A DNA stretch of 64,000 nucleotides from contig NC_061778.1 in NCBI RefSeq assembly GCF_022458985.1, positions 8,449,501 through 8,513,500 of the forward strand, in the 5' to 3' direction. Source of the DNA: Mugil cephalus (taxonomy: Eukaryota > Chordata > Actinopteri > Mugiliformes > Mugilidae). The notes beneath the pieces are model-generated. The model was not told the origin of the DNA, ran no database searches, and saw only the letters and a list, made by a program, of their open reading frames with translations. The translations under genes and the position numbers were made by a program. Position 1 is the first letter of the stretch; every line of letters begins with the position of its first letter. Shown here in pieces: positions 13,360 to 26,600 of this stretch.

Positions 13360-16079
13360 CCGCGGTCGCAAAAAATCTAAATGTTCATAACAGTGTAGGC
13401 CATTCATATGTAGGTTGTTAGGCTGGAGGCACTGTGTAACTCTGAATCAGAAGAATAAATTAAACTGTAGTCCTATCATTTATATTACATTTCTAAAAGC
13501 TTATATCTGTTATTTTACATTTGGGAAGTTCAAGAAAAGTACATTTATTTGTCACAGTTACAAATTGAAAGGCTTTATAATATAAAATGCCCTTAAAAAT
13601 ATGTTTTAAAGAGGAAACATTGTACGAACCTCAGGAAAATCAACTTTTTTTATTTTTTTTTTCCCTTGAGTTTTTGTTCGCATCTCTAACAGATCCAAAA
13701 ACCACTGAGGCGAACAGCACAGTCGGTTTTGTTTGGATAAATCAACCCCGCCATCAGAGGCATCTGCACCGCTACGTAGCGTGCCGTACAATGCTACCCT
13801 GATGTTATGTTTACGTGATAAGCCGAACTGGGCATAGCGGAGTTTTGAATGCATTCACGTCACATTGTCAGACACACAGTGCGCACTTTGTGCTCAGAGT
13901 TCAGAAAAAAAAAAAACAAGGAGAAAAGTTTCCCCACCACGTCTAAAAATGTGCATGCCACTGCTTCTGTGTGGTGTGTGAGCATCTGTAGCCATTATTC
14001 TGTAGGGAAACAAGTAAGTGACTCTTAAAGTCCATAATTTGATGTTGCGTCCATTGAATCTTCTCCAGATAAGAGCCCCGTGACTGCACTCGCCCCTCCG
14101 GTGCCTTGTGAGAAAACATAATGCGCCTCAGCACGGAGAGCAACAATGCGCGGGACAAGAAAGAAGCCGGCCGCAACTCCGCGCGCCAGTAATCTCTCTT
14201 TGAGGCCCCCGCGTCTCTAATTGCCTGGACACTCGTGTCCGAGGGCCGCTCTCGTTCCCCCAGTGAAAAGATGAGACCTCTTGTGCTCCTTACAACAGGC
14301 TTAAGCTGATAAACCCTTTCATTCGACGTGGCCGTGGGATCGGCGCTCAGTGCAAACAGATTGTGCGAAAAAAAGACTAATCAAAACAGCGATTAGCCTC
14401 CAACACAGAGGCAGAGCTAAGCCACGGCACCGCCTCGGCAGGGGGTCCACTTCCTCGACCACTAAGAGCGTCTGGTGATTTGTGGGAGCCTGCTTTTTTT
14501 TTTCTGACAAACACATTCCTTGGTGCAACTACATGGGCTGGAATATGTGTGGAATGCGTGCGGTGGGGTTTTTACAGAACAGAGACGTAGAGGGGCTGAT
14601 TTCATAATGGGATGTGACGGCCGAAGAAACGTGCGAGCGAGCGAGCCTCTTCCCTCGGCCTGCGAGAATCCAAGGCTGCTCAATGAGAACGCTTCGCAGA
14701 TAATAAGCACCTCCCGTGGCACATTTGCTTCCCGTCATGCGGCGTTGCCGTTGCCTACGTGAGTCTTTCTTCTCATTTCCCCCCTCAGTTACAGCCGGCA
14801 GCATTGCCAATGCCTCCATATGGGCTGCCATCAGTGCATCATCTGGCCTGTTGCTGTTATACGCAATCCCTGTGTTTCTCTGCAGCAAGGTCAAGCTCAG
14901 TGCTTGTTTACTTGATTTGCGGCTGAACTGAATAAACCAGAAGGGCCACGCAATTCATACAGGCTGTCGTCATTATAATCCAGAGTCAAAGGTTAAAGCA
15001 AAGAGTTTCTTTCAAAAGTAAACATGCACAAATTGATGGATTTGTCAATGAAATAATGTCATTTTTTAAATATATTGTTTGTTTTTTGGATGGATATTAA
15101 TTCTTCTTTGGCTCTCCCCCAACTCTGAGGGAGAAACGTTTGTTCAGCGGCAGTGATTTTACAGAAAATTCCTGCCATCTCCATTTTGAAATGTCATCGG
15201 TGAGAATGACGAGCCAAACAGGGATAAGAAGTTTATCCTAAAACAAAAACAATAAGCTAAAAGGCTCTAAAAGCTTTAGAATCACAGAGTTTGGTGTTAA
15301 CATTTCAATATTTCATCAATAGACCCCCTTTACTAATCATCTGGTAGCGCAGTTTTAATGCTGTATTAGTAGTATCACATTAAAGATCTCACCGTCCCAT
15401 AGTGAAGCTAGAAATATTTCAAACAACAAAATATGAGTATACTTACATTGCTTACATTTTAACTGTGGGGTAATTGGTTTAGTAATTTCATAGCATCCTT
15501 CCATTGAAAAAAAAAAAAAAAAAAAAATACTGTTTAAAAGGTTGAACCGAGGTAACGCAGAAAGGCCCCAGGATTCAGTCCTGTGAGGCATCAGTGCTGC
15601 ACATCTTTAAATTCTTATATAAACAGTCACGTACAGTAATTAATGTAAGAAGGTAAGACAAGCTGCACCTCGCCGTTGCCCCGGCGACGGCTGTCTCCAG
15701 ACCCTAAATGTGGAAATGTGGAACCAACGTGAGCAAAATAAATAAATAAGATAAAAATAAGCCCGGCTCTCATTGTTAGCGTAATGAAACTGATAATGCA
15801 ACAGCATGAATCAATTTATGGGCAGCACTGCAGTTTTCCTGAGTGGCCTACCCACAGGTGACCTTCAGCAACAGCTCACAAATGTATTCTAAAGACCCAC
15901 GTGACTTGGGCATGCGCGCGCACATACACACACACACAGTGACAAACACCAACTGGGAATATCAATATATCCATTTGTCCAAGTAGATAAAATGTGCAAT
16001 TATGTGTGGAGCGTGCGACACGGTAAACTCAGTGAACCTGGCTTCGGATGATTTGGGGGCATTTAGATTAATAATTGAG

Positions 16080-16101
16080 ACACACACACACACACACACA
16101 T
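16080..16101. repeat. (CA)n microsatellite
   Basis: About 11 CA units read directly. A second, shorter CA/CG-rich patch lies near 15914-15938. Confidence 0.9.
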
Positions 16102-17610
16102 TAAATGGTCCAAATTCGAGTATGTTTGCACACAATCTCCTGGAGGAGCAGGAGCTGGGTGGGTGCGCCTGCAAATGATTCCAAGTGACTCTCTGGTTAT
16201 TACAGGAATAATGAGCAAACTACCGGGCCGTGAGATCTACCGCAGCCAGACTGCCCTCAAATTCTCTATGCTACACTTTTTCTCTGCGCAACGTTAGCGG
16301 GGACGTTTAAATTAGCCGACACAATTCTCGTCGAGTTGCTGAGCTCCGACAAAAAAAAAAAAAAAGTGCATTTGAAGGTGCTTACTCCTACTTCTTTTTC
16401 TTCATTCTTCCTGCAACTTGAAGAGCTGATTCGATATTATGGAAAAGATTCCTGCAGGAAGCCGTCTGCGGTGGCATCTGACCTTATTAGACATATGATA
16501 TATCCTCAGCCGCCTCATTATCCTGCGAGGGATTAACAGCTCGCCGTAAATGCCGCGTGTGTAGGAGCGACACGAGAGTCAGCCATCGGTTAGAAGCAGC
16601 TAATCTGAATTACTTGAGATCAGCGGGGTTCGAAATATTACACGGAGGCATGCTCTTTGAAACCGTGAGGTGAAAAAAAAATAAAATAAAAAGTCACACG
16701 AGGAGTAGCAAGTTAAAATTTAGAAGACGCGCGGTTTACTGGGCCTGATCTCCCAGTGGGAGCAGAGCACGGGGGATGCAAGCTTCTTTAAACTGTCAAG
16801 AAAGAATATGACAAAGCTATTTCTGGATTTTAATATTGTTCAGTTTGCTCTGGCGCTCTGTCTTCTGTCTCGCCGCTGAGTGACTGAGTGCATGCACATG
16901 CTGACAGGCTGTCACGGGATGTAACTGCTGAGATGCGGCATGCTGGAAACACTGTCCAGTGACACCGTGTGTGTTTTATTAAAGGAGCAGTTCGGCATTT
17001 TGGGAAGCGCATTTATTTGATTTCTACCGAGTCTTGAGAAAAGATCAATGCCGCTCTCTTATCTTGAGAGCTCTCAGGGCAAAAGTAGAAATGTACCAGA
17101 AAGGAAGATTTATTAGATTTGTTGGAAGGGAAGAGGAAAGAGGAAGAGGTTAGCGGTGATGTGGTGACAAGAGTTCATGAAATGTTAATGAAGTTTTGCG
17201 AGTTGTAGCAATGGACCAAAAACAAGTTGAACTAATCTGAATTTAGGAGCGTCTGATGCAGCCGACTGACATGTGACACCACTGAAGACTTTAGTTACTA
17301 CCACCGAGTTTACCATGCTGATAGCACATGAGGAGCGTCTGCTTCACTGGTAATATTTTATTTTCCAATATAAAGCGATGACAGCAAGAAGAGCCATCTC
17401 CACTCATTTATACAATTATTTATTCTTATTCTTATTATTTTTGTTCGGCTTGTTTCTCTGACCCGGGAACCTTTGGGTGGGAAACATACAAGAAGGTTAC
17501 CAAGGCAACAACAGCCTGGATCTTCCACACGAACCTAGTGGGTTTAGTGATGGAGAAACTCTTTTACGATTGCTATCTTTTCCAACCATCTCAAGTAAAA
17601 ACAAAAATAA

Positions 17611-17640
17611 TAAACATTTATCACTCATGATAAATGTTTA
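17611..17640. repeat. Perfect 13-bp inverted repeat with 4-nt loop
   Basis: Left arm TAAACATTTATCA (17611-17623), loop CTCA, right arm TGATAAATGTTTA (17628-17640). All 13 pairs match. It is AT-rich. No flanking coding context, so its role is unknown. Confidence 0.9.
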
Positions 17641-17897
17641 GCTGTGGATAATGACATCCAGCTGGGTCTACGATATTAAAATCCCACTCTGCAATAAGAC
17701 AAACTGTGCTGGCCTTCTTTTGGTATGTCTGTCTTTCATATTCCAAGAAGAGGATCCTCCATCTTGCTGTCACTTTTTCTTTGTCCACATTACATATTCT
17801 CGTACTACAATTCCTGGTCCGATCCTCAATTCAATAGTTTTCCTGACTTATATATTCACGTATTTGTCCATACCTTTTTACAAAATAATTTAGAGAA

Positions 17898-18631
17898 TAG
17901 GTCTTCTATAGGGGGTCACAAAACCTTTGGTTGATGAGACATTTTTGATGTATATATTTTTTTATTTTCCCCGACAAATTTAAATGTCTTTAAATACATA
18001 TTAACATGAATCCAACATATTTTAATAAAGGGATAAATGGAGGCATAAAACGTCATCTTTCAGTCAGCGCTTTGCTCATTCAGCGATACAGGAGCTGTCT
18101 TAACAGGACACTGTTTCACACAGGGTGCTACATTAGACCTGTCTATCTAAGCTTCTTGTACATGATAGGCCCCGCCCCTATTGCTGCTGAGCCAATCACG
18201 AGGCTGCATGTTACATGCCGACTCTGTCAGGTTCCCTGCAATTGGCCGAGAGCCTATTCAGTCCCCCCGGTGAAATCCAGAAGCACTGTGCAATATTAGC
18301 AGAAGAGAAGCTAACAGTGCAGCTCGTTCCCGTCAGCCAAATACTGAGGCCAAAATGGATCACTTTGCTTCATTTTCCACATATATATATTTATACAGCT
18401 GTAGAGGTATAGATATGTTGTGTTAATGGCAGTTGCACGGCCACCCTACTGTTGCACATTTGAAATAATAATAATAAAAAAAAATGAACCTGTGTATTAT
18501 CTGAATAGCTTAATATTGAGTGCAAAATGAGAAATAGCACTAGGCCGAGTTTAATATCTTAGGCATGGGGTCCCTACATGATCTCTCACCAGTCTTGGGA
18601 CCCTTGGCCTGAAAAACGCTGAAGACCCCTA
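17898..18631 (+). mobile_element. hAT-like non-autonomous element, near full length
   Basis: The element starts TAGGTCTTCTATAGGGGGTC and ends CTGAAGACCCCTA, giving imperfect terminal inverted repeats around GGTCTTC/GAAGACC. A second, truncated copy at 46960-47275 shares long blocks, including TTAACATGAATCCAACATAT, GGCAGTTGCACGGCCAC and TAGGCCGAGTTTAATAT. It has no transposase frame. A clean target duplication was not seen, so exact ends are uncertain by several bases. Confidence 0.7.
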
Positions 18632-21600
18632 ATTTTGAGGGTTTATAATAAGGTTGTAAAAACAAAATTGGCCGTTACGTTGTACACAGCACACAGTTCA
18701 AGACTAATAAGATGAATAAGATTACTCAGGCAACAGCTTTGCTCTGCACACTTGTCATTGACGAGATTAAAATCCTTTTGCCACATGCGGCAGCTAAACT
18801 AGGCGAAACAGCAGGGCCCGTGCCAGTGTGCCATGCTGCATGCGGAGACACTGGGTCTCTTTGTATGGCGAGCGTCTTTTCAGACAGGAGCTGGAGCTGC
18901 AGGAGCACTTACGCTCGCATGAAAACACCACATAGAGAACGGGGAGGCGGGGGGGTTGCATGTACACACAACGGTGTAAGGAGCAGGGTGGTGGTCACAC
19001 GGAAGGGAAAGGGGTTGTCGTCCGAGGGGAAACTTGTCACGCCAGAAAATTTCAAACTATGAATAAATTTACATCAAATCAACGCTGTCACTCACTGATG
19101 GAGGAGATATCCGGCGCGAGGTGGACGCCATTGTGTGTGCGCTATCGACGAGGATGAATTTTCAGGGAGCGCAGACAGCCCTGAGAACGTATCCATCATT
19201 GTGTCTTATTCATTTAGCTTAAGAAATATGATCAGCGGTGATGATGAGAGTGGGGGGAAACTGGGAAATCACAAAGAGCCAACATTCAATCTCGGAAAGA
19301 TAACAAAAGGAAGACGAAAGACAGCTCTGGATGGCAGGATGCCCCTGGGGCGGCTGCGCTGTTATTATGTTGGGCTGCTGAGCTGCGGTGTGGGGCAATT
19401 ACAGGCCCATGGATGGACTGGGGGAGGGTCCCGGCACAACAGCCCGGCCATGAAGTGTTCTCAGCCCAGTGAAAAAGAAGCAACAAACCCTCATACATCA
19501 GCAGTAGCATGAAAAAAATAAATGAAAGCCACAGCAGATAATGGTGGCTTCATCAACCGAAGTAATAACCATCTGCTTACTCCCATGGAAGGAAGCTTTG
19601 CTCCAAGCTGCTATCAAGCTGATATCTGCACCCAGAACTTTGTGCAGCACTGGTTCGGATGGCTTCTCTGGGAAATACGTCAGAGTTCGGGCCGAGGTAC
19701 GCAAGTGAATGAATCATCTGTTGTTCTCGTCGAGAGCTGCTGCAAACACTGCGGTGGACACGTTAGCCACGTCTATTATCTTTAACGTCACTCTGCTGTC
19801 TAGAGCCCCACTGGAAAACCGGCGCAGAGTCCAGGAGTCCAGGAGCGGTCCGGCTGGAGAACACGGGATAAAGAGGAAAAGTCTATCCCAGAGTATCGCT
19901 TCAGACGGAGGTCGCAGCCTTACAGCTATTGTGCGTCGTCATTTATCAAGTAGATAACAGAAGCGAAAACAGATCAGGTTGCAGCGAGGAACGGTCTTAA
20001 CAAGACACGCAGCACGGCTGTTCCCTAAACCCTCACTTTGGGAAACTTAAGCCTCTGAACTTCACCTCTCATGAAGTCTCCATTGTCGCCTCTCATAATA
20101 TTACAGATCACCCAGTAAAGAGGCCACAATGAGCGGTGAAAGGAGATGGTAACACAAGCCTGGTGGCTGAGATGTAACAGTTGGCATTGCCAAGTATCTT
20201 CAAGTCGTCACAAACACACGCACTGTTTCCATGGCCTCTGGCCCTGGACGGCTTCGTCGGAGCAGGTGTCCGCACACATTCTTTACATAAGCCCTTGTCA
20301 AACATGGCGCACAGCAACAAGGCCTCACAGCTGCAGGACAGTGGAGTCTCATTAAACTACAGCGCTGCAGCCAGGCATGCACACTTCCAGCCAGAGTCAA
20401 GGTAACACGTCCAACGAGGTCAGTTTACAGTCGGAGGCAGAGTTTGTGTAACACAACACCGAATGGTAATTACAAAAGCTTTGGTACGTTTACAGTTGCG
20501 TTTAAATCGCGCCACGCGCATTCTTTAGGAGTTCACCAACCGAAAACAAATCACACGGAGAAGTGATCCGCGGCACGGCTGGCGTTAAGGCTTCGTTGAA
20601 GTTCTAACTACTTTAAAATAGGGTTAAATAAAAGCTAGATGGATATCAGAGGTCCTGAATACGTGATCTGCAATTAAAACAGTCATAAAAACAAAACCAC
20701 ATTTTGCTTACTCAGCTTCATTTGCCCAAATCGGTATTAAATCTCTCAGTATTTTAGGGCAATGTTTTTGGGGAAGTAAAAATAAATGATTGTTCTTTAT
20801 TCGGCCAAACTCGTTCCAGGCAAAAAGATTTGCATGACTTAGGGCATCACTTTGTAGTTTCAGAACTGGAAGAAAAACATGAACAAACCTTGCATGAATT
20901 AGTTTCTGGGGCTAAAACCTTAGTAGTGTATCAAAGAGGGATGTGAGAAGTGAAGCTAATGCAGAAGTAACCTTAAAGGTGCAGTACGACTAATGGGTCG
21001 AAGTGCTCTCTTTGAAAAACAGTCAACATCAGTCATAAAAATCCATCACCAGTTTTTTTTTTTATATTATTTTTCATCTCTGTTTTTGATCATAAGTAAC
21101 TCCTTCTGATCAGTGTGCTGGTGTTATTTAAAAAAAAAAAAATAGGTGTCTGGCTTGATTGACAGGCTGGTTCTCAGTTCCTCCCCCTTGTCAAGATAAC
21201 GACGAGGTGCTCCTCTGGCTAAAAAAAAAAAAACAAAAAAACTGTCCACAATGGTTAAAACCTTCCTCTTACCTTGGCTACAGAAAGAAAAAAGAAAAAC
21301 CTCCTCACGTCGTGCAACATGAAGCTTTTTCTTCTGGCCATTTAATCTCCCAGGGTCAAATGCCTTGTATTAAGGATTAGCTCATTTGGGTTGAGTCCCA
21401 CAGTCGGCTTCACATTAGGCTACTTACTAAAGCCTCTTCTGCAGGAATTTGAGGAATAAGGAATCCGGGAAAGACAATAACTCTAATTTGAGCTTTAACT
21501 ATTAACAGCCCACCTCCTTCTATTTCTTCCATCTGCTAGTTTCAGTTTTGCCCCTGCATTTTACAAACAGCCTGCAAAGTTTTAGTGACGCGAGGATGAT

Positions 21601-24600
21601 TTCACTTAATGGCTTTCGAGGGAGTTTCAAACGCTGCATGTTTTTTTTTTCTTTCTGTCTTTTCTTGCCTCTGATCATCGGCTCATGAGTTTGTTCTCAT
21701 GAGCTGGAGTTCCAGGCGGCCCGAGCAGAACCCGATGACGAATGCATCCTCTCTGCATCCTACAATTAACTCTAAAGCCTTCAGTCGCAGATGTTCCACA
21801 TCAGAGCGGCCACAGGAACTTCACGTCCTTATTAGCCCGCGCTGCGCGAGAGAGCACAACGGAGGAGACGTATAAATACGCGTCCGCAAACGCTGACGGA
21901 TCGAGGACGGCGGATTACCACCTGCAGATAAGATAGTTTGAGACACTTCTTCGACCAGAGGGCAAGCAGAGCCGCGGTGCGTGACGGGCGCGGTGCAATT
22001 GGAGTTTTCAGCAGGTCGCCGACGTGCTGATGAAAGGTGCTCTTAGCCCCTCGCTCTGAAGCCCCTCGCACCCCTCGTCTTTGGCCCTGAGCCGAGTGAG
22101 CGGCCGTCCCCGGCCCGGGGGTGGGGGGGGGGACAACGACTGCAGAGCAGATTCGCCGACCAGGAAGGTTTGAACAAGAGGCCTTTCTCTCCCTGCTTTG
22201 TGTGATCCTCCCTCCCTCTGACTGCTGCAGGGACTGCTCTGGCATCATCTCAGCTTGTTCTCCCCCTTTAGTCAAGTTAGGTTTTCACATGGCGTTGGCC
22301 AAGGCTCTAATTGATTTACACGAAACTCTCTCTCTGTCTCTGTGTCTCTCTGTCTCCGTCCTCCCGCTGCAAAAGTCCATGTAAGGCAGTGCCAGTCAGC
22401 CAGCCAGCCACGACAGCCAGACAGCCGGCCACGACTGAACAACAAGCAGACGTCCAACGCACTGAGGCTGCGCACACACACACACAGTCAGTCCCTCCAG
22501 ATGAGCACAAGTGGCGATCCTCCTGCTCTGCTCAGGAGACACCCTTCAGACATATCTGCCTGCCCGGATTTAAGAGCAGCACCACCTGAAGGGCGCCTTC
22601 TAAACTTTTCCACTCATCAAACTAAAACCACTCAGCAGTCTGTAACTGACCCGAGTGTAAACAGACATCCACACGAGGACTGAGATCAATTAAATCAGCT
22701 GGCACCGAGATATAAAAGGCTAATCACACTTTTCAGTCTATTTAAGTTGGCTAAAAAAAAAAAATGCAAAAAAAAAAAAAAACACTTCTTGATGGTTTCA
22801 CCTTCATTCCAAGGACAGATTAAATAAAGATTGGCCTCCACTTTAAGTTAACAACACCAGGCTTTCCCTTCTCTCTGTATTTAATCAGGAATATTATCCG
22901 TACTTGATTAAATAACAAACATTTCCTGCAACGGGAAGGCCTGGATAAGCCCTGGGTAGAAGAAAAGAGGACAGCCTCCACACAGAGAGAAAAAGAGAGA
23001 GGGAGAGATAGACAGTCAGCCAGTGCAAGGGAGAGGAGGAGGAGGAGGAGTGGGAGGAGGAGGAGGGGGGGGGCAGCAGAGGGAGGAGAATGAGGAGCAG
23101 AGGGAGGTACAGCCAGAGGATTCAGAGGTGGGTGGCGAAGGCACTGAAAGACAAGATTGAGGAAAAATTGCATCCTTCACCAGGAGATGAGCTTGCACCA
23201 AGTTAGAAAGAAAAAAAAAAAAAAAAAAGAAGCCGAGAGGAGAAGGAGGGTTTGAGAGGACCACTTAGTCCCCGCAGACCGACAACGTCAACAGAGCCCT
23301 CCGCTGGGTCAACATCCCTCTCTCACTGGGTCACACTGCGGCAGATCAACACCTCTGTAGCCCCGAGCCACGTTGGAGACTTTACATTGTCCTGCCCTGA
23401 CACCAGCCAACCCCGGAAATTATGACCGTCACGCTCAAGGCACACCTAACTGTAACTAAGCCACAATTAGAAATAATGTTTGTCTCGAGCTGACCACCTT
23501 CAGCCTCATTACGACTCATAAATCCTCACGCAACAGGCCCCTAATTATGGCCGCAACCAACAATCATCGTCATTATCACTTCTTCTGCTAATTGTTTGCT
23601 GTTTGCTTTTCAATTAGTCCCTTTTCGGGGGAACAGAATGTTACAGAATAGTAAATAAAACCCCACAGCCCGAGTTAATGTGTTCAGGTTTGCTGTTTTT
23701 TTTCAGCCAAACATAATAAGTCCTATTAAATGTGACAAAACTATATAGGACCTTTACACTTAGGAACTTGCAACAAGCAAATATTTGGCATTTTTGATTG
23801 TAAAATACTTCATGCATGACCAAAATAGTAGCTTTAGTAAACACTAAATTATAAATGAAAATACATTTAGCCAGACTGTCTGCAGATACAATTTGTATGA
23901 CTGAATGGAGGAATGAGTGCCGTGTAAATCAACGCTCAGATCCTTGCATCTATGACCATATTGCCACAATATAGTTCAGGTGCCAGCGTCTATAAATCAT
24001 GAATTAACTGGTGGGTGATGAGCCGTAACAACGTGGCCTGCAAGCTGCTAGAGACGCCACGTTTTACAATTTCTCCCTACACATTTAAAACAAGAGAATA
24101 TTATGTCGAATCTGAGCCGGGCCTCTGCGTGACGGAGACGGGACGACCGTGACATTCTCCTAAGGCCGAGATGGCAAACAGACCAAAAAAAAAGAAAAAA
24201 GAAAAAGAGGGGCGTGAACAAAGCTTATGTTGATGCCACAGATATTTTCCACATGCAGCTGGAGCACAATAACGCTGCACCGTGGCGGTGGCCGTGCTCC
24301 GCCCCAGAAAACAAGACAAACCCCCCACCCTCCCGCACTTCCCCCAACATCATCCCCGAGCCTCATTCACGCCTGGACTTCATTATTAAGTGTAACGGAA
24401 ATCATCATTGGCAATTTGAAAGAATTTACAAGACAATGACTCAGTCCAAGTCGTGCCTCACCTACACAAAGAGCAGCTACGGGTTGATATGGAAAAAAAA
24501 AATAAATCCAGACTTAGGTTTTTAAACACGTTCAGGGCACCATGGTTTTGCATAGAGTTCATTCTTCATATAATTTCTAATTTTTCTATAGATATTTTCC

Positions 24601-26003
24601 TTCTGCGGTCTAATTAAGCCTTATCTTAAAAAAAAAAACAAAAAAAAAAACAGGGGTCACAGCCCTCTTTGTTTGGAGAATTTTAAATCCGAAGCAGCAT
24701 TTGGCTTCGTCACCCGAATCCACCGACATTTCCGACTGATGCAGATGCAGCTGGACGTGGTGCCTTTGTTTACGCCACATCTGCGGTTACGTTTAGATTT
24801 TGGAACAAGTGGATGAGACCTGGTGCAAGCAGGACGCTGGCACGGCCCCACACTGGCATCGTGCAGCACACAAACAATACGAGCTCCACCGTCCTGCTTT
24901 ATACAGCCGCAAACACCACCTACACACTGATAGAGGAAACCTCCACGGTTTGTGTTTTGTAATATTTCCCACTGAGAACAGTTGTTTATGTGTAAGATGC
25001 TTGTGGATAAATTAGTTTAACCTATAAACAAAAGTAGCAAAAACCCATCAAAATATTTAAGTGAGAACCAATTTATACTAAAACAACCGGTGCAATTTAA
25101 TTCTAAAAATTCTGAAATTTCTATTCTATTTTACAAATATCAAATGTCCTTTTACACTGAAAGCATACATCACACCATAATAAATCTAAGTAACCCCATG
25201 ATTTGGAGAAATTGGACAAATGAAAAGGTACTTAATAAGGGAGAGGGATAAATCAAATCACGGCTTTGTTGACAGGATCATGAAATCAAGCAAAGCTGCA
25301 GGTGAGATTAGGGCAAAAATAAAAGGCCTTTACTGAGCGGCATGCACATGCAGTAACCCGAATAATATGACCAATGCAACATAATAACACCCCCATGGCA
25401 TGGTGACCTGAAATCTAATGTTTCTGCCATTACTCCTTGCACAAAATGACCATCATGTGAGAAATCTAAAGGCAACGTGGAGCTTGTTTTCTCTCCTGTT
25501 AATAACTTCCACACATTTATGAGACCTTACACCACTGACTGCAAGTTCTATTGACAAAAGGAGCAAAGTAGGATTATAACAGGATTTTAAAAAGTCAAAT
25601 TTCACAGAATTTCTTTTCTTTCTTTGCAGTTGTACAGCATTTAATAATTTAATTCCAAGAGAAATGTCTGATTGCTTTTGACCCCGGTTTCTGTCAGTGA
25701 GATGTGTTTGTCAGCAACAACTAGTATCAGTAATTTGATACCTACATGCAAAACTAATTGAGGATTACAGAGGTCCAGCTGATTACAGTCAGATTTGATT
25801 AGAGAGGAGGGAGAGGTTAAAGTTAATAATGTTGTAATCAATTCCCTGAGCCAAACTAAACCTACACCTGTTCACTGAAACAAGAAGAAACGTGAACTTA
25901 ATAATTAATTTTGTTCTTTTAGAGGTCTCCAGGCGTTTTACGGGACCATTCTTTAGAGAATAAGCTCCGGTTTGTCTGTGCAGCCCTTTATCACCCATCT
26001 TAC
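18632..26003. other. nxn intron 1, promoter-proximal part
   Basis: No supported exon. It contains A runs (about 22755-22782, 23211-23228 and 24630-24650), a polypurine tract (22978-23260) and a GC-rich patch with a G run at about 22110-22132. The stretch 23440-23620, rich in TAATTA and ATTAG motifs, is a plausible but untested conserved non-coding element. Confidence 0.4.
22978..23260 (+). repeat. Polypurine-rich tract
   Basis: The plus strand is strongly biased to A and G. It includes GAGAGA runs near 22985-23010, GGAGGA repeats at 23034-23075 with a G run, more GGAG motifs to 23112, an A run at 23211-23228 and GAGGAGAAGGAGG at 23236-23250. It is low complexity. The reverse-strand Pro/Leu-rich open frames here are a by-product. 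Confidence 0.8.
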
Positions 26004-26312
26004 CTTTTTGTGTCTGTCTTTGAAAGGTAACGCAGGCCATGGCATCTCCTGCAAAAAGTCTTGCCAGTGTTTCTGGTCCTGATCAGACGAGATGAAGACG
26101 ATTTCCAATTTGTCCTTGTGCTCGGACGTCTTTTTGAACCTGCTGTAAAACTCGCACAGGCTGCCGTTGAACTGCTTGCACGGAGCGTTCAGGCTGCACC
26201 CGAAGAAGAGCCCGACCAGGGAGAGCCTGGAGCCCAGAGACTGCACGTCCACCTCGGCTTTCTCGCTGTTGACGAGCCGCTCCCCGAGTAGACTCACCAG
26301 AAACTCCGACAT
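26004..26312 (-). CDS. nxn: Nucleoredoxin, first coding exon (gene partial in window)
   Basis: This exon encodes the first 103 residues of nucleoredoxin, a cytosolic/nuclear thioredoxin-fold oxidoreductase known to bind Dishevelled and restrain Wnt signalling. The ATG at 26312 has G at -3, and the protein begins MSEFLVSLLGERL, matching the family N-terminus. Visible marks are FGCSLNAPC (Cys39 and Cys45, a degenerate counterpart of the thioredoxin active-site loop), LEIVFISSDQD at 69-79, and QEMPWPALPF at 88-97, all typical of NXN. The exon ends HKK followed by a consensus donor GTAAGA (phase 0). The Ala/Gly/Pro-rich stretch before LEIVF in human NXN is absent, so this exon is shorter. The catalytic WCPPC domain is in later exons, none of which I could find at 1-26003. 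An in-frame GTG lies upstream, but no in-frame upstream ATG was seen. Confidence 0.93.
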
Positions 26313-26600
26313 CGCGGCGCACAGTCCTCGAACACACACTGTAACCCTCAGCCGAGGCTGCTGCACATGTAACCGCTATGTTCGGGCGACACCCAGCACT
26401 TCCTACACCTCCAATTTGAGGTTTTTAGGTGAGCTCCCAGCCCCGGCGAGGCGTTGCGGTCTGTGCTGCTCGTCCTCCGGTGTGCGCGCTGTGCAGGAAT
26501 GCGCTCCGCTTAAATCGCCCTGACTGCAACAGCGATTGCGCTCTTCTCGAGGAGAGCACACACTTTTATCATGATTGGGTTAAGCCTAATTACAAAGGGG
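26313..26600 (-). promoter_or_regulatory. Probable nxn promoter and 5' leader
   Basis: The DNA just upstream of the nxn start is visibly CpG-rich, especially 26430-26530, while the flanking sequence is AT-rich. The leader contains an out-of-frame upstream ATG (26368) followed after six codons by TGA (26348-26368, minus strand). It would be a short uORF if transcription starts upstream of it. No TATA box was evident. The transcription start is not determined. Confidence 0.5.

Larger units (their letters stand above)
9661..17897. other. nxn intron 1, no gene recognised
   Basis: No supported exon on either strand. It contains A runs at about 10991-11008, 12930-12943 and 15507-15527, a CA repeat at about 16080-16101, a short telomere-like CCCTAA tract near 13343-13359, and a perfect small hairpin at 17611-17640. 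Overlapping open frames near 11380-11720 and 14520-14900 show no recognisable protein features. Confidence 0.4.

Noticed and set aside
21832..22275. 147-codon minus-strand frame in the nxn intron
   Set aside because: Low-complexity Pro/Arg composition from GC-rich DNA, with no family match recognised and no splice partners.
22820..23264. Pro/Leu/Ser-rich minus-strand frames
   Set aside because: They are the complement of the polypurine tract, so composition alone explains them.
26083..26337. Arg-rich minus-strand frame and a plus-strand frame over nxn exon 1
   Set aside because: They are shadows of the real nxn frame. Only the MSEFLVSLLG frame matches the family and ends at a donor.
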